From contig CAWBKY010000007.1 in the NCBI GenBank assembly GCA_963789555.1, forward strand, positions 124,001-188,000: 64,000 bases of DNA. Reading direction: 5' to 3'. Positions 28,952 to 37,869 of the stretch are shown piece by piece; within the stretch, counting starts at the first letter, position 1, and every line of letters starts with the position of its first letter. The notes under the pieces were generated by a model that worked only from the letters and a program-made list of their open reading frames with translations, was not told where the DNA came from and did no database searches. The DNA comes from JACXTP01 sp963789555 (GTDB lineage Archaea; Thermoplasmatota; Thermoplasmata; Methanomassiliicoccales; UBA472). Both the position numbers and the translations under genes were made by a program.

Positions 28952-29895
28952 CTCGTTCGCCTCCTAATGGCTAAACGGGCGGACTCAACCACGCTTTCCG
29001 CCGTCAGCCCATATTTCATCAACAGCTCGTCGCTCTCCCCCGACTCGCCGAAGACATCGTCCATTCCCACTATTTGGATGGGTACATTGACCCTCTCCAC
29101 CAGACAGGTGGCCACGGCCGCCCCGAGCCCACTGAGCCGGTTGTGCTCCTCGGCGGTGACGATGCAGCCGGTCTCCTTGGCGGCCTTGACCAGCAGGGCC
29201 TCGTCCAGCGGTTTGATGGTACTGATGTTGATGACCCGGGCGGAGACCCCCTCGGCCTTGAGTACCTCGGCGGCCTCCAGGCAGGCGGCCACCATCTGGC
29301 CGGTGCCGACCAGGGCGACGTCGTCACCGTCGCGGAGCAGCTGCCCCTTGCCAATCTGGAAGGGGGTATCTTTGTCGGTGATCACAGGCACGTCGGAACG
29401 ACCCATCCGCATGTAGCATGGCCCCTCTGTTTCTGCCAAGGCGAAGGTGGCCTTGTAGGTCTCCGGGCCGTCCGCCGGGCATACCACCGTCATGTTGGGG
29501 ATGGTACGCATCAGGGCCAGGTCCTCCATGGTCTGGTGGGAGGCACCGTCCGGTCCGACGCTTATCCCAGCGTGGGTGGCCACGATCTTCACGTTCAGGT
29601 CCGGGTAGGCCACCGACTGCCTTATCTGGTCCCAGCAGCGGCCAGTGGCGAAGACCGCGAAGGTGGATGCGAACGCCACCTTTCCCGAGGCGGCCAGACC
29701 GGCGGCGGTGCCGATCATGTTGGCCTCTGCGATGCCACAATTGAAGAATCGATGCGGATAGGCCTTTGCGAAATCGGCGGTTCGGGTGGAACCGGAAAGG
29801 TCGGCGTCCAGGACCACGACGTCCTCGCGCACCTTGCCCAGGTCGACCAGGGCCCTTCCGTACTCCTTCCTTTGCTGCATGACCGGCCGCTTCAA
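28948..29895 (-). CDS. Transketolase, C-terminal subunit
   Basis: A 315-residue subunit carrying the pyrimidine-binding and C-terminal domains. Markers are LDADLSGSTRTADFAKAYP-like start of the Pyr domain, NCGIAEANMIGTAAGLA with the catalytic glutamate, and THAGISVGPDGASHQ. Transketolase transfers two-carbon units between ketose and aldose phosphates with thiamine diphosphate. Split transketolases are usual in archaea. It overlaps its partner by four bases. Confidence 0.95.
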   Translation of the reverse strand: MKRPVMQQRKEYGRALVDLGKVREDVVVLDADLSGSTRTADFAKAYPHRFFNCGIAEANMIGTAAGLAASGKVAFASTFAVFATGRCWDQIRQSVAYPDLNVKIVATHAGISVGPDGASHQTMEDLALMRTIPNMTVVCPADGPETYKATFALAETEGPCYMRMGRSDVPVITDKDTPFQIGKGQLLRDGDDVALVGTGQMVAACLEAAEVLKAEGVSARVINISTIKPLDEALLVKAAKETGCIVTAEEHNRLSGLGAAVATCLVERVNVPIQIVGMDDVFGESGESDELLMKYGLTAESVVESARLAIRRRTR

Positions 29896-30728
29896 TCTAT
29901 CTCCCCCAGCTCTCTCAAGGCCTTCTCGGTCTCCTCCCGACTGGTGGACTTGCCGTGGAAGGCCACATTGTTCTCCATGAACGAGACGCCCTTTCCCTTG
30001 ACGGTGCGGGCGATTATGACCGAAGGTCCGCCCTTATGGACCTTGGCGTGGGCCAGGGCCTTGAGCACATCCTTGATGTCATTGCCTTCGCAATGGATGA
30101 CGTTCCAACCGAACCCCCTCCATTTGTCGGCCAGTGGTTCGAGCGACATCACCTTCTCGGTCGGACCGTCGATCTGCAGACCGTTCCGGTCCACGATGCA
30201 TGTGACGTTGTCCAATCTATAATGGGCCGCCAGCATGGCCGCCTCCCATATCTGCCCCTCTTGCATCTCCCCGTCCCCGCAGAGGCAGTAGACATGATAA
30301 TCGAGTTTGTCAAGGCGCGCCGCCAAGGCCATGCCGTTTGCGATGCTGAGGCCCTGACCGAGCGAGCCGGTGGACATCTCCACCCCTGGCGTCTTGGTGC
30401 GACAGGGATGTCCCTGCAGGCGGCAGCTGATCTTGCGCAGGGTGAGCAGCTCCTCTGGCGGGAGGTATCCGCTCTCTGCCAAGGCGGCATATAGCACCGG
30501 GGCGCAGTGTCCCTTGGAAAGCACGAAACGGTCCCGGTCTGGCCATTGGGGGTCCTCAGGCCGGTGCCGCATGAAGTTGAAGAACAGGGCGGTGACTATG
30601 TCCGCCGATGACAGGGAACCGCCGGGATGTCCCGACCCAGCCTCGAAGGTCATCTTGATGACATGCCTCCGCAGCCGGTTGGCCTTGGTCTCTAACATCC
30701 TGATGGTCTCATCATTGACAGCGTCCAA
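29892..30728 (-). CDS. Transketolase, N-terminal subunit
   Basis: The thiamine diphosphate-binding subunit. SGHPGGSLSSADIVTALFF, the LSKGHCAPVLYAALAE segment and the metal/thiamine motif GDGEMQEGQIWEA are clear. I chose TTG at 30728 (DAVNDETIRMLETK) after AGGTG; ATG 30698 is the alternative, and a longer frame to 30854 would overlap the divergent promoter region. About 278 residues. Together with the next subunit and the aldolase it supplies pentose phosphates. Confidence 0.93.
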   Translation of the reverse strand: MDAVNDETIRMLETKANRLRRHVIKMTFEAGSGHPGGSLSSADIVTALFFNFMRHRPEDPQWPDRDRFVLSKGHCAPVLYAALAESGYLPPEELLTLRKISCRLQGHPCRTKTPGVEMSTGSLGQGLSIANGMALAARLDKLDYHVYCLCGDGEMQEGQIWEAAMLAAHYRLDNVTCIVDRNGLQIDGPTEKVMSLEPLADKWRGFGWNVIHCEGNDIKDVLKALAHAKVHKGGPSVIIARTVKGKGVSFMENNVAFHGKSTSREETEKALRELGEID

Positions 30729-30852
30729 TAAATAACACCTCGAAAGGATGGGATGGGGTGACAAGATAATCGGGTTGCTGTTAAAAAGATTTTGGACCAA
30801 CCCCCAGAACCCAGGGGCATGGTTAAGAGGCTCAACGAGGATATCTCCCTCC

Positions 30853-31629
30853 ATGGCCTTGTCCCTCGATCCATCCCACCGTAGCTACGAGAGGTTGTCC
30901 CAGGTGCTGGACAGATTGAACGCCGACGTCGAGGTGAGGACGCTCTGGAAGGCATCCAACATAACCGCCATCGATCGTCTCGGCTTCAATGACCACGGCC
31001 CGGTGCACATCCGCATCGTCACCAAGATGGCACTGCGCATGCTGGACATCCTGGTCAAGGAAGGGATGCAGCCCAGCATCGTCAAGGATTACAAGCTGAC
31101 CGTGGAGGAAGCGTACGTGGTGGTCCTCCTAGCCTCCGCCCTGCACGACATCGGCCATGCCATCCATCGCGACCGCCACGAGGAGTTCTCCCTCATCCTC
31201 GCCCCGCCCATTATAAAGCGCCTGCTGGATGGACTTTACGAGGGGGAGGTGGCCACCATCATCATGGCCGAGGTCCTCCATTGCATCATCGCTCATCGCG
31301 AGGATGTGCTGCCGCTCACCCTGGAGGGAGGCATCGTGAGAGTGGCCGATTCCCTCGACATGGAGAAGGGAAGGGCGCGCATCCCATTCCAGGCGGGGAG
31401 GGTGAACATACACTCCGTCTCGGCCTTGGCCATCGACAAGGTGCGGGTGTCCCAGGGCACCACCACGCCCATCCTCATCGAGATAGAGATGAACAACTCC
31501 GCTGGTATCTATCAGATAGATGAGCTGTTCAAGGACAAGATAGAAAAATCGGGGATCAGGGACAAGATCACGGTGGTGACCCGTGTCCCCAAGGAAGAGA
31601 AAAGGATCGTGGAGTGCATCCAGTTCTAA
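30853..31629 (+). CDS. HD-domain phosphohydrolase
   Basis: The HD motif is split as usual: HGPVHIRIVTKMALRML, then ASALHDIGHAIHRDRHEE, and a final RVADSLDMEKGRARIPF aspartate. Such enzymes hydrolyse nucleotides or phosphate esters with a divalent metal; the substrate here is unknown. The start at 30853 was preferred to 30748 because the TATA-like GTTAAAAAGATT (about 30779-30790) lies between them. Its stop overlaps the stop of PCNA on the other strand by three bases. Confidence 0.85.
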   Translation: MALSLDPSHRSYERLSQVLDRLNADVEVRTLWKASNITAIDRLGFNDHGPVHIRIVTKMALRMLDILVKEGMQPSIVKDYKLTVEEAYVVVLLASALHDIGHAIHRDRHEEFSLILAPPIIKRLLDGLYEGEVATIIMAEVLHCIIAHREDVLPLTLEGGIVRVADSLDMEKGRARIPFQAGRVNIHSVSALAIDKVRVSQGTTTPILIEIEMNNSAGIYQIDELFKDKIEKSGIRDKITVVTRVPKEEKRIVECIQF

Positions 31630-32363
31630 TCGTTCTCGATCCTCGGCGCCAGGAGGTACTTGGTCCTTCCCTTGCCCCCGGCTATCTCGAAGTCCAGTTT
31701 GAGGGGCAGGTCGTTTCCCAGGTTGATCTGCACCACGGTCCCAGATGGGATGGCCCGGATCATGTTGGAGAAGTAGTCCATGGGGAACAGGCTGCGGATG
31801 GGCTCCTTGCAGTCCAAGGCCACCAATATGTCCCGGGGCAGCTTCAGGCTGACCAGGTCGGTGTCGCCCTCGGAGATGAGCTCGAACCCATCCGGGTTGG
31901 CGTTCAAGGCGATATGGTCGGATATCGATTCGGCCGCCTTTATGCCCCTCTGCAGCTCCTCGACGTTCACTGACACCTTGGCGGGCAGGGTGAGGTTGGG
32001 CACCTTGGGGTCCGACATACCCTCGGTCGAGACCAGGTTCATGCGCCTGGTGACGTTGCCCACGGCGATGACCAGCCGATTGCGCTCCTCGTCCTGGCGC
32101 ATCTCGATGAGGTCCCCCGATTTGGCCAAACGTATGACGTCACGCAGTTTGTCCAGGTCGATGCCCAGCTCGGTATCGTTGGCCGAGAATTGTTCGAAGG
32201 CCGCCTTGTCGAGGTGCAGGTCGATCATCGCCACGTGGGCCGGGTCCACCGCCTTCAACGAGATGCCGTTGGCGTCGATCTTGAACTTAGCTTCATCGAT
32301 GAGAGTTGAAACGACGTCCACGACGCCCTTGAGCGTCTCGGACTTCAGCTTGGCTTGGAACAT
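31626..32363 (-). CDS. pcn: DNA polymerase sliding clamp (PCNA)
   Basis: A 245-residue clamp subunit, normal size for the trimeric archaeal ring that tethers DNA polymerase. The N-terminus MFQAKLKSETLKGVVDVVSTL, VDPAHVAMIDLHL, the interdomain region and the C-terminal LKLDFEIAGGKGRTKYLLAPRIEND are typical. The ribosome site GGGGAG precedes the ATG, and TATA-like AT-rich stretches lie at about 32398-32419. It shares its strand with TFS upstream, pairing replication and transcription factors. Confidence 0.96.
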   Translation of the reverse strand: MFQAKLKSETLKGVVDVVSTLIDEAKFKIDANGISLKAVDPAHVAMIDLHLDKAAFEQFSANDTELGIDLDKLRDVIRLAKSGDLIEMRQDEERNRLVIAVGNVTRRMNLVSTEGMSDPKVPNLTLPAKVSVNVEELQRGIKAAESISDHIALNANPDGFELISEGDTDLVSLKLPRDILVALDCKEPIRSLFPMDYFSNMIRAIPSGTVVQINLGNDLPLKLDFEIAGGKGRTKYLLAPRIEND

Positions 32364-32443
32364 CTATCTCCCCTTTCCATGCAGTAATGGAATGATGTAT
32401 TATAATCCTTCTTTTAAGGGTAATGGACGATGAAATAACGGGA

Positions 32444-32759
32444 TCAGCCGTACTCGCGCCAGGAATGCTGACACTTGACGCAACGATAGATCTTGGTCTC
32501 GGGTTCATCGGCGGCGCGGGTCTGTCTCAGAACCCAGAACGCCTCATTATGAAGACATTTGGGGCACTCCACCTTGGCCTTGGGCAAAGTTGCCGCGTTG
32601 CTCATCCACCACCAGCATCTCCTTATCTCTTTTCTTGCTGGCGACATAGCATTCATCCTTCTCGAAGGCCAGATGTTTCTGGCATTTCTTGCAAAAGAGA
32701 AGGTTCTTGCCATCCACCTTCTGGGGGAACATCAAGGATTTGCATTCGGGGCAGAACAT
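32444..32759 (-). CDS. Transcription factor S (TFS), one frame break
   Basis: TFS, the archaeal TFIIS-like factor, stimulates RNA cleavage by backtracked RNA polymerase. The N-terminal ribbon (FCPECKSLMFP, FCKKCQKH) and the C-terminal ribbon (ECPKCLHNEAFWVLRQTRAADEPE, in pieces, then CVKCQHSW) are both present. The acidic pair normally DE in the TFIIS hairpin appears as ADEPET. Removing one base near 32596-32603 gives 104 residues, the usual size. A TATA-like AGTATTAATAGGG lies about 30 bases before the ATG, suggesting a nearly leaderless message. Confidence 0.9.
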
Positions 32760-32800
32760 GTGAACGCTCGAAAATTAGAACTCCCTATTAATACTATTGC

Positions 32801-33763
32801 CTATGCACCATCGTCGAGCGCAAGCATCAGATGAAGCGCCAATCCCCTTGTCCAGCATCCTCGTCCAGGTCCTTCGTCCTCGCTGCCCTGGTCCTTGGAA
32901 GGGCGGGAGTGGGACTGGCGGTGGCTGGCCGATGAGGCGGCGGCACGGCGCATGGCCTTCACGTTGCGCTTGGCACGCGATGGCGAGGATACAAAGTCGA
33001 TCTCGGCCCGGTCCACTCCGCGGTCCACTGGGCTGGTGATGTCCTCCCCGTCCTCATCATCGGAAACGGAGTGCATCTGGGAAAACCCCTTGGACGATTT
33101 TGTCTTCTTACCGGAGGCGGACTTCGCCGGACGGGCGGGGCTTGAAGAACCCCCCATCGGGCCGGGTCTTGGTCTTTCGGGAACCGTTGTTGAACATCAC
33201 GGTCATGCCCTGGCCGCCATTATCGGACAGGTAGTCCATCTCCCTCCAGGCCTGGAGGGCCAGGGCGCCACCGATGTACGCGAAGGCTAGGGTGAGGATG
33301 TAGACGTCCAGGTGGACACCGGTGCCCACTTGTATCGCCCCGATGTACATCTCGGAGTACTGCTCGGCAAAGATCACGTAAGGTCCGAAGGACGGTGATA
33401 GCGAGACCACGAAGGCGTAGATGTTGTCCGTGGTCATCTCCCAACCGACATACTCGGATTGGAGGATCCAAGAGACCACCGCGAGGACCACTAGCGGCAC
33501 CAGGGCGGCGGCGACGCCTATCAATGGGCGGCCGGCCCGCGGCCGCACACATAGCCGCTCACCATCGGACCGATGATGGGCAGCCACCAGAGGAGGAACG
33601 TTAGAATGGAGGCGTACTTCACCGCCCCCCAGAAACTGTATGGGCTGACGGCATCGTGGCGCTTTCGCTTCTTCTTGTGCGATTCACCAATCTTGTACAC
33701 CCCATTGTCCAATAGGGTGCTGGTGATGTCATCATCATCAGCCTTACGTCTGAGCACTCCCAT
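32801..33763 (-). CDS. Membrane protein with GYxxGRxAG motif, two frame breaks
   Basis: Three segments join to about 320 residues. The charged N-terminus (GVLRRKADDDDITSTLLDNG) is followed by a helix and SGYVCGRRAG, resembling the GYVGGRKAG motif of a common archaeal small-membrane-protein family, then two or three more helices and a long Ser/Lys/Asp-rich cytoplasmic tail. One base is missing near 33535-33545 and one is extra in the C6 run at 33150-33155. The function is unknown. The start region carries an inverted repeat (33771-33788). Confidence 0.65.
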
Positions 33764-33770
33764 CCCTCAG

Positions 33771-33788
33771 GTCGGACGAATGTCCGAC
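33771..33788. promoter_or_regulatory. Inverted repeat between promoter and start
   Basis: GTCGGAC-GAAT-GTCCGAC is a perfect 7-base inverted repeat eight bases before the ATG of the membrane-protein gene, and just downstream of a TATA-like CGATATATTAT. A close variant on the opposite orientation lies at 33863-33880 (about 15 of 18 positions). This is the placement expected of a repressor operator. Confidence 0.5.
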
Positions 33789-33879
33789 ATAATATATCGA
33801 TACTGCATATTAATGCTTTTGGTAATTCTAAATTTCCACTATCCAGATATCAGAAAGAAATCGTCAGACATTCGTCCCA

Positions 33880-34243
33880 TCACTTGGGGACGTAGCACCA
33901 CAGGTTGGCCCTTATCAACGCGTCCCTAGTGTTCTCCGGCGTGATCCTGCGCGGGTTGGTCTGATTCTGAAGCATGTCCGAGTACGGGTACTCGATGTAC
34001 TCAGCCAAACGCTTCAATTTCTCAGCGGGAAATGCCTGGTTACCTAGCAGTATCTGCAGGACGCTCCATCCTGGATGGATGCGGGACCTGTAACCCAGCT
34101 CCCTTCCCAGCCCGTTCAGGCTTCCTGCCTTGTCCAGGCCCTTCTTTGATGATCTCGGCCCGGTATGCTGATTTCAACCAGACCTTGTCCAGCTCTGCCT
34201 GTGATCGCGTCTTATTGCGGAATGATGCCGCGAATTCGGACAC
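33880..34243 (-). CDS. Helix-turn-helix DNA-binding protein, one frame break
   Basis: Removing one base in the C run near 34138-34142 reveals a 120-residue protein. It begins MSEFAASFRNKTRSQAELDK, continues GLDKAGSLNGLGRELGYRSR, then IHPGWSVLQILLGNQAFP and KLKRLAEYIEYPYSDML. The pattern is a Cro-like helix-turn-helix seen in archaeal DNA-binding proteins, including some with homing-endonuclease ties, though no endonuclease motif is present. A TATA-like GCATTAAATAATATC (about 34263-34277) lies 20-35 bases upstream of the ATG. It may regulate the neighbouring membrane-protein gene. Confidence 0.6.
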
Positions 34244-34477
34244 ATCCCTGTTATTTTCCGTTGATATTATTTAATGCATTCGCTCATTAATGAGGGAAAT
34301 AACGTAGAATAAGAGCACTTTTCGCGTAATTACTATTTAAACATGCCAAAGTGACATCTTAAAGAACATTATGAACGCCTGGTTCTGGGAAAATGAGCTC
34401 AATGCTCACCCCATTCCCATGTGGTTGCCGAACCACAAATGAGATATAGGTACCGCTAAGTAGCCCCGCTCGATAAG

Positions 34478-34897
34478 ATGGCCACCTTCCGAGCGGAGAA
34501 GAGGGTCAGGACCGAGGCGGAGGGCGACATGGTCGACCTCACAGCCTGGGTGAGAGAGCGTGTAAGCGCCTCCAATCTCAAGGAGGGCATCGCCTGCGCC
34601 TTCGCCTCCCACTCCACCGCCGCCATGGTCCTCATCGAGGACGAGGCGGGGCTGAGGCAAGACCTCAAAAACTCCATGGAGAGACAGTTCCCCAAAGGCA
34701 TCGAGTACGATCACAATTCGGCCTGGGGGGATGGCAACGGACATTCGCACATCCGGGCCACGTCCCTGGGGCAGTCCGTCACGTTCCCCTTCAGCAATCG
34801 GGCTCCGGACCTTGGCACTTGGCAGCAGGTGGTGCTGGTGGAGCTTGACAATCGAGGCCGGGACAGGCACGTCGTGCTACAACTGGTAGGTGACTAG
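34478..34897 (+). CDS. YjbQ/UPF0047 family protein
   Basis: A 139-residue protein with the family features SHSTAAMVLIEDEAG and, later, DGNGHSHIRATSLGQS, whose histidines form a metal-binding pocket in known structures. Members show weak thiamine phosphate synthase activity and are sometimes annotated that way; the cellular role is uncertain. A long AT-rich stretch (about 34250-34370) lies upstream and probably holds its promoter. The beta-CASP gene follows by 37 bases. Confidence 0.88.
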   Translation: MATFRAEKRVRTEAEGDMVDLTAWVRERVSASNLKEGIACAFASHSTAAMVLIEDEAGLRQDLKNSMERQFPKGIEYDHNSAWGDGNGHSHIRATSLGQSVTFPFSNRAPDLGTWQQVVLVELDNRGRDRHVVLQLVGD

Positions 34898-34934
34898 AAC
34901 TGATCGCATTCACATTCGCAAGAGGTAGAGAGAA

Positions 34935-36209
34935 ATGAAGATCCAATTCCTAGGAGGCGCCGAGGAGGTTGGCCGGTTGGGCATGTTAATGAAACACAAG
35001 GACACCAGCATTTTGTTGGAGTACGGTTTCAAGATCAATGCCAAGGACCACCTCGACCCAACGAAAAAAAAGGCACCCGAATATCCCATGCCTTGCCCAC
35101 CAGTGGACCACGCGCTGCTGACTCATTGTCACATCGACCATAGTGGGATGCTGCCAAAAATTTGTAGTGAGTACAACACCAGACTATATGCTACTCCGCT
35201 GACGATCAATGTATCAGAGCTGCTGTTCTATGATGGTCTGAAGGTGGCTGAACGGGAAGGCTATGAGCCCGCCTATCAAGAGGAGGACATCGAGGTGGCC
35301 ATGCGCAACTTCGAGCCCATCCACTTCGGTCAGACGATCGACCTGGCCGGTTTCGAGGTTAAGGCCCACTCCGCAGGGCATGTGCCTGGAGCGGCGATGT
35401 ATGAGATACGCGGACAGAAGACCACCTTGTTCACCGGTGACCTCAACACCGAGACAACCAAATTGGTATATGGCGCCCACCCTGTAAAGTGCGACAACCT
35501 CATCATCGAGTCCACCTATGCCGGCCGGAAGCAGCGCGACCGCCTCAAAGAAGAGGCGCGCTTCGTTCAAAAGGTCAAGGAAGTGGTGGAACGGGGAGGA
35601 AAGGCCATCATTCCCTGCTTCGCCGTGGGGCGAATGCAGGAGGTCATGCTGATACTGAGGAACCTAAAGTACGATATGTGGGTGGACGGCATGGGAAAGA
35701 CGGTGAACCGCATGTACCTGGACATGCCAGAGTACCTTCGCAACGAGAAGGACCTGAAGTATGCCAAGCGCGTCTTCAACGAGGTCCGCACCGCGTCCAC
35801 TCGGGAGCGTTCCATGAAGGGCGAGGTCATCGTCACCACCAGCGGCATGCTGGATGGGGGCCCGGTGCTGCGCTACCTAATGAAGGAGAAGGAGAACCGG
35901 AAGAGCGCCGTGCTCATTCCCGGCTACCAGGCCGAAGGTTCGAACGGCAGGATGCTGCTCGATAAGGGCAAGATCGCCGTGGAGACGGAGGTCATCGGGG
36001 AGAAGGAGCTGGTGGACGTGAAGTGCGAGACCCAGGTTTTCGACCTGTCCGCCCATGCCGATCATAACGAGCTGCTCGCTTTCATCCGCGCCTGCGACCC
36101 GGAGAAGGTCATCTTCATGCATGGGGACAACCGTCAGCTCCTCGCTGACGAGCTGAAGGGCGAGATGGAGATCTTCATGCCCATGACCGGTGAGGAGCTA
36201 GAGCTCTGA
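34935..36209 (+). CDS. Beta-CASP metallo-beta-lactamase nuclease
   Basis: A 424-residue enzyme with LLTHCHIDHSG, a GDLNTE metal ligand, and C-terminal beta-CASP motifs (VTTSGMLDGGP; DLSAHADHNELLAFI; VIFMHGDN). These are the marks of aCPSF/RNase J-like RNA nucleases. It lacks the N-terminal KH domains of aCPSF1, so it is closer to the shorter aCPSF2-type proteins. It probably processes or degrades RNA 5' or 3' ends. A GAGGTAGAG site precedes the ATG, and nadC follows by nine bases. Confidence 0.92.
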   Translation: MKIQFLGGAEEVGRLGMLMKHKDTSILLEYGFKINAKDHLDPTKKKAPEYPMPCPPVDHALLTHCHIDHSGMLPKICSEYNTRLYATPLTINVSELLFYDGLKVAEREGYEPAYQEEDIEVAMRNFEPIHFGQTIDLAGFEVKAHSAGHVPGAAMYEIRGQKTTLFTGDLNTETTKLVYGAHPVKCDNLIIESTYAGRKQRDRLKEEARFVQKVKEVVERGGKAIIPCFAVGRMQEVMLILRNLKYDMWVDGMGKTVNRMYLDMPEYLRNEKDLKYAKRVFNEVRTASTRERSMKGEVIVTTSGMLDGGPVLRYLMKEKENRKSAVLIPGYQAEGSNGRMLLDKGKIAVETEVIGEKELVDVKCETQVFDLSAHADHNELLAFIRACDPEKVIFMHGDNRQLLADELKGEMEIFMPMTGEELEL

Positions 36210-36218
36210 GGTGAGGTC

Positions 36219-37040
36219 TTGAAGCTAGCCGACCTTCTCGCGGAGGATGTGGGCGATGGGGACATCACCACCGAGCTCTTGATCGGCGAAGAGAGGGGGG
36301 AGGCGTCCATCACCACTGGCGAGGACTGTGTGCTAGCGGGATTGCAGGAGGCGACGGACCTGTTCCGCCACCTCGGCCTGGAGACCAGGACCGATGTGAA
36401 GGACGGACAGCGCCTGGTCAAAGGCCAAGAGGTCCTGGTCATCTCTGGCCCGCTGCGCCTCATCCTTCGCGCCGAACGAGTGGCATTGAACTTCCTGATG
36501 CGTATGAGCGGCATCGCCTCCTTGACCCGCTCCTTGGTGGACCAATGCCAGAGGGTCAATTCCTCGGTTCGCATCGCCGCCACCCGGAAGACCACCCCCG
36601 GTTTCCGCCTTTACGAGAAGAAAGCCGTACGTCTGGGCGGAGGTGACCCACACCGGTCCCGACTGGACGACGGGATACTCATCAAGGACAACCATTTAGC
36701 GGTGGTGGGTTCGATCACCCAAGCGGTGCAAAGGGCCAAATCGCTCTCATTTTCGAAGAAGGTCGAGGTGGAGGTGGAGACGCTGGGAGGGGCCGAGGAG
36801 GCTGCCAACTCCGGTGCCGACATCATCATGCTCGACAACATGGGCGTTTCCGAAGCGGAAAGGGCCTACCGGGCCATCAAGGCCATCGACAAACGTATCG
36901 TGGTCGAGGTATCTGGAGGGATGACCCCGCAGAACGTCGCCTCCTATGCCAGGTATGCGGACGTAATCTCCATGGGATACATAACCCATTCAGCCCCGGC
37001 CATCCAGTTCAGTCTGCACATCGTCAAGGTGAGCCGCTGA
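36219..37040 (+). CDS. nadC: Nicotinate-nucleotide pyrophosphorylase (carboxylating)
   Basis: NadC turns quinolinate and PRPP into nicotinate mononucleotide, CO2 and pyrophosphate in NAD synthesis. The protein has EDVGDGDITTELL, LNFLMRMSGIAS, ATRKTTPGFR and the barrel-end segments EVEVETLGGAEEA and ADIIMLDNMGV. TTG at 36219 is the start, right after GAGGTGAGG. It probably shares a transcript with the upstream nuclease gene. The last 17 bases overlap the end of HdrB on the opposite strand. Confidence 0.95.
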   Translation: MKLADLLAEDVGDGDITTELLIGEERGEASITTGEDCVLAGLQEATDLFRHLGLETRTDVKDGQRLVKGQEVLVISGPLRLILRAERVALNFLMRMSGIASLTRSLVDQCQRVNSSVRIAATRKTTPGFRLYEKKAVRLGGGDPHRSRLDDGILIKDNHLAVVGSITQAVQRAKSLSFSKKVEVEVETLGGAEEAANSGADIIMLDNMGVSEAERAYRAIKAIDKRIVVEVSGGMTPQNVASYARYADVISMGYITHSAPAIQFSLHIVKVSR

Positions 37041-37869
37041 TCGGCCCCAGCTTGATGCGATGGTAGCGCAGCCCGATCTCCTCCGGAGTCGCCCCGAAGG
37101 CCAACGCCATGAGCTCGGAGAGGTGCAGGACCGGCAGACCCTCTTTCTGTCGTAGGTCGAACTGGCTGAAGCAGAACGGACATGGCGTCAATATGCAATT
37201 CGCTCCGGAACGGCGGTAACTCGAGCACACGTCCTCCAATATGCCGGTGGAGACGACATCGTCCACGCTGGCCACTCCGCCCCCGCAGCATTCCGGCCAA
37301 ACCTCATCGTTCACTACCTTCGACCCTAGCCAGCGGGCGATGTCCCCCAACATCTTCGGGGCATAGGCCCTCTCGCGCAGGTCCGCCTTGCTTGGTCTGA
37401 GCACATGACAACCTGAGTGCGGGGCAAGCTTCAAGGCGGACAGGTCCCTCCTAACATGGCTCTTTAGACTCTCTTCCCCCTTTTCGTGGGCCAGGTCCAA
37501 AAGGTGGCGTACCTTGACCCCGCCCCGGTACTCCCGACCCAGGTCAGAAAGGATGAGGTTCACCTTATCGCGCAGCGCAGGCTCCTGCAGCGCGTGCCTT
37601 GCCTCCTGGAACGAGAGGTAGCACCCATTGCACAGGGTCAGCACGTCCCTTCCTTCCATCTCTGCGATGGCCAGCATGCGGGCCACCGTCACCAGCCAGG
37701 TGTCCGCCGCCATGGAGCGCAGACCTATCGGTTCGACGCAGCAGGTGGCCCCCGGCAAGGGCACGTGGTCGACCCCCATCGAGTCCAGCGCGATCAAGGA
37801 CGCCTTCTCCAGATGGGGCACCCTGGTGGGGATGAGGCACCCTTTGAATAGGTAGTACCTACCGCTCAA
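37024..37869 (-). CDS. hdrB: Heterodisulfide reductase subunit B (HdrB)
   Basis: A 281-residue protein with two CCG domains: GCLIPTR, TCCVEPIG and CNGCYLSF in the first, SGCHVLRPS, ECCGGGVAS and CPFCFSQFD in the second. These bind two noncubane 4Fe-4S clusters that reduce the CoM-S-S-CoB heterodisulfide in methanogens. It overlaps the HdrC reading frame by 11 bases, so the two are coupled. HdrA is not in the window. The role could also be an HdrB-like partner in another redox complex. Confidence 0.92.
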   Translation of the reverse strand: MSGRYYLFKGCLIPTRVPHLEKASLIALDSMGVDHVPLPGATCCVEPIGLRSMAADTWLVTVARMLAIAEMEGRDVLTLCNGCYLSFQEARHALQEPALRDKVNLILSDLGREYRGGVKVRHLLDLAHEKGEESLKSHVRRDLSALKLAPHSGCHVLRPSKADLRERAYAPKMLGDIARWLGSKVVNDEVWPECCGGGVASVDDVVSTGILEDVCSSYRRSGANCILTPCPFCFSQFDLRQKEGLPVLHLSELMALAFGATPEEIGLRYHRIKLGPISGSP

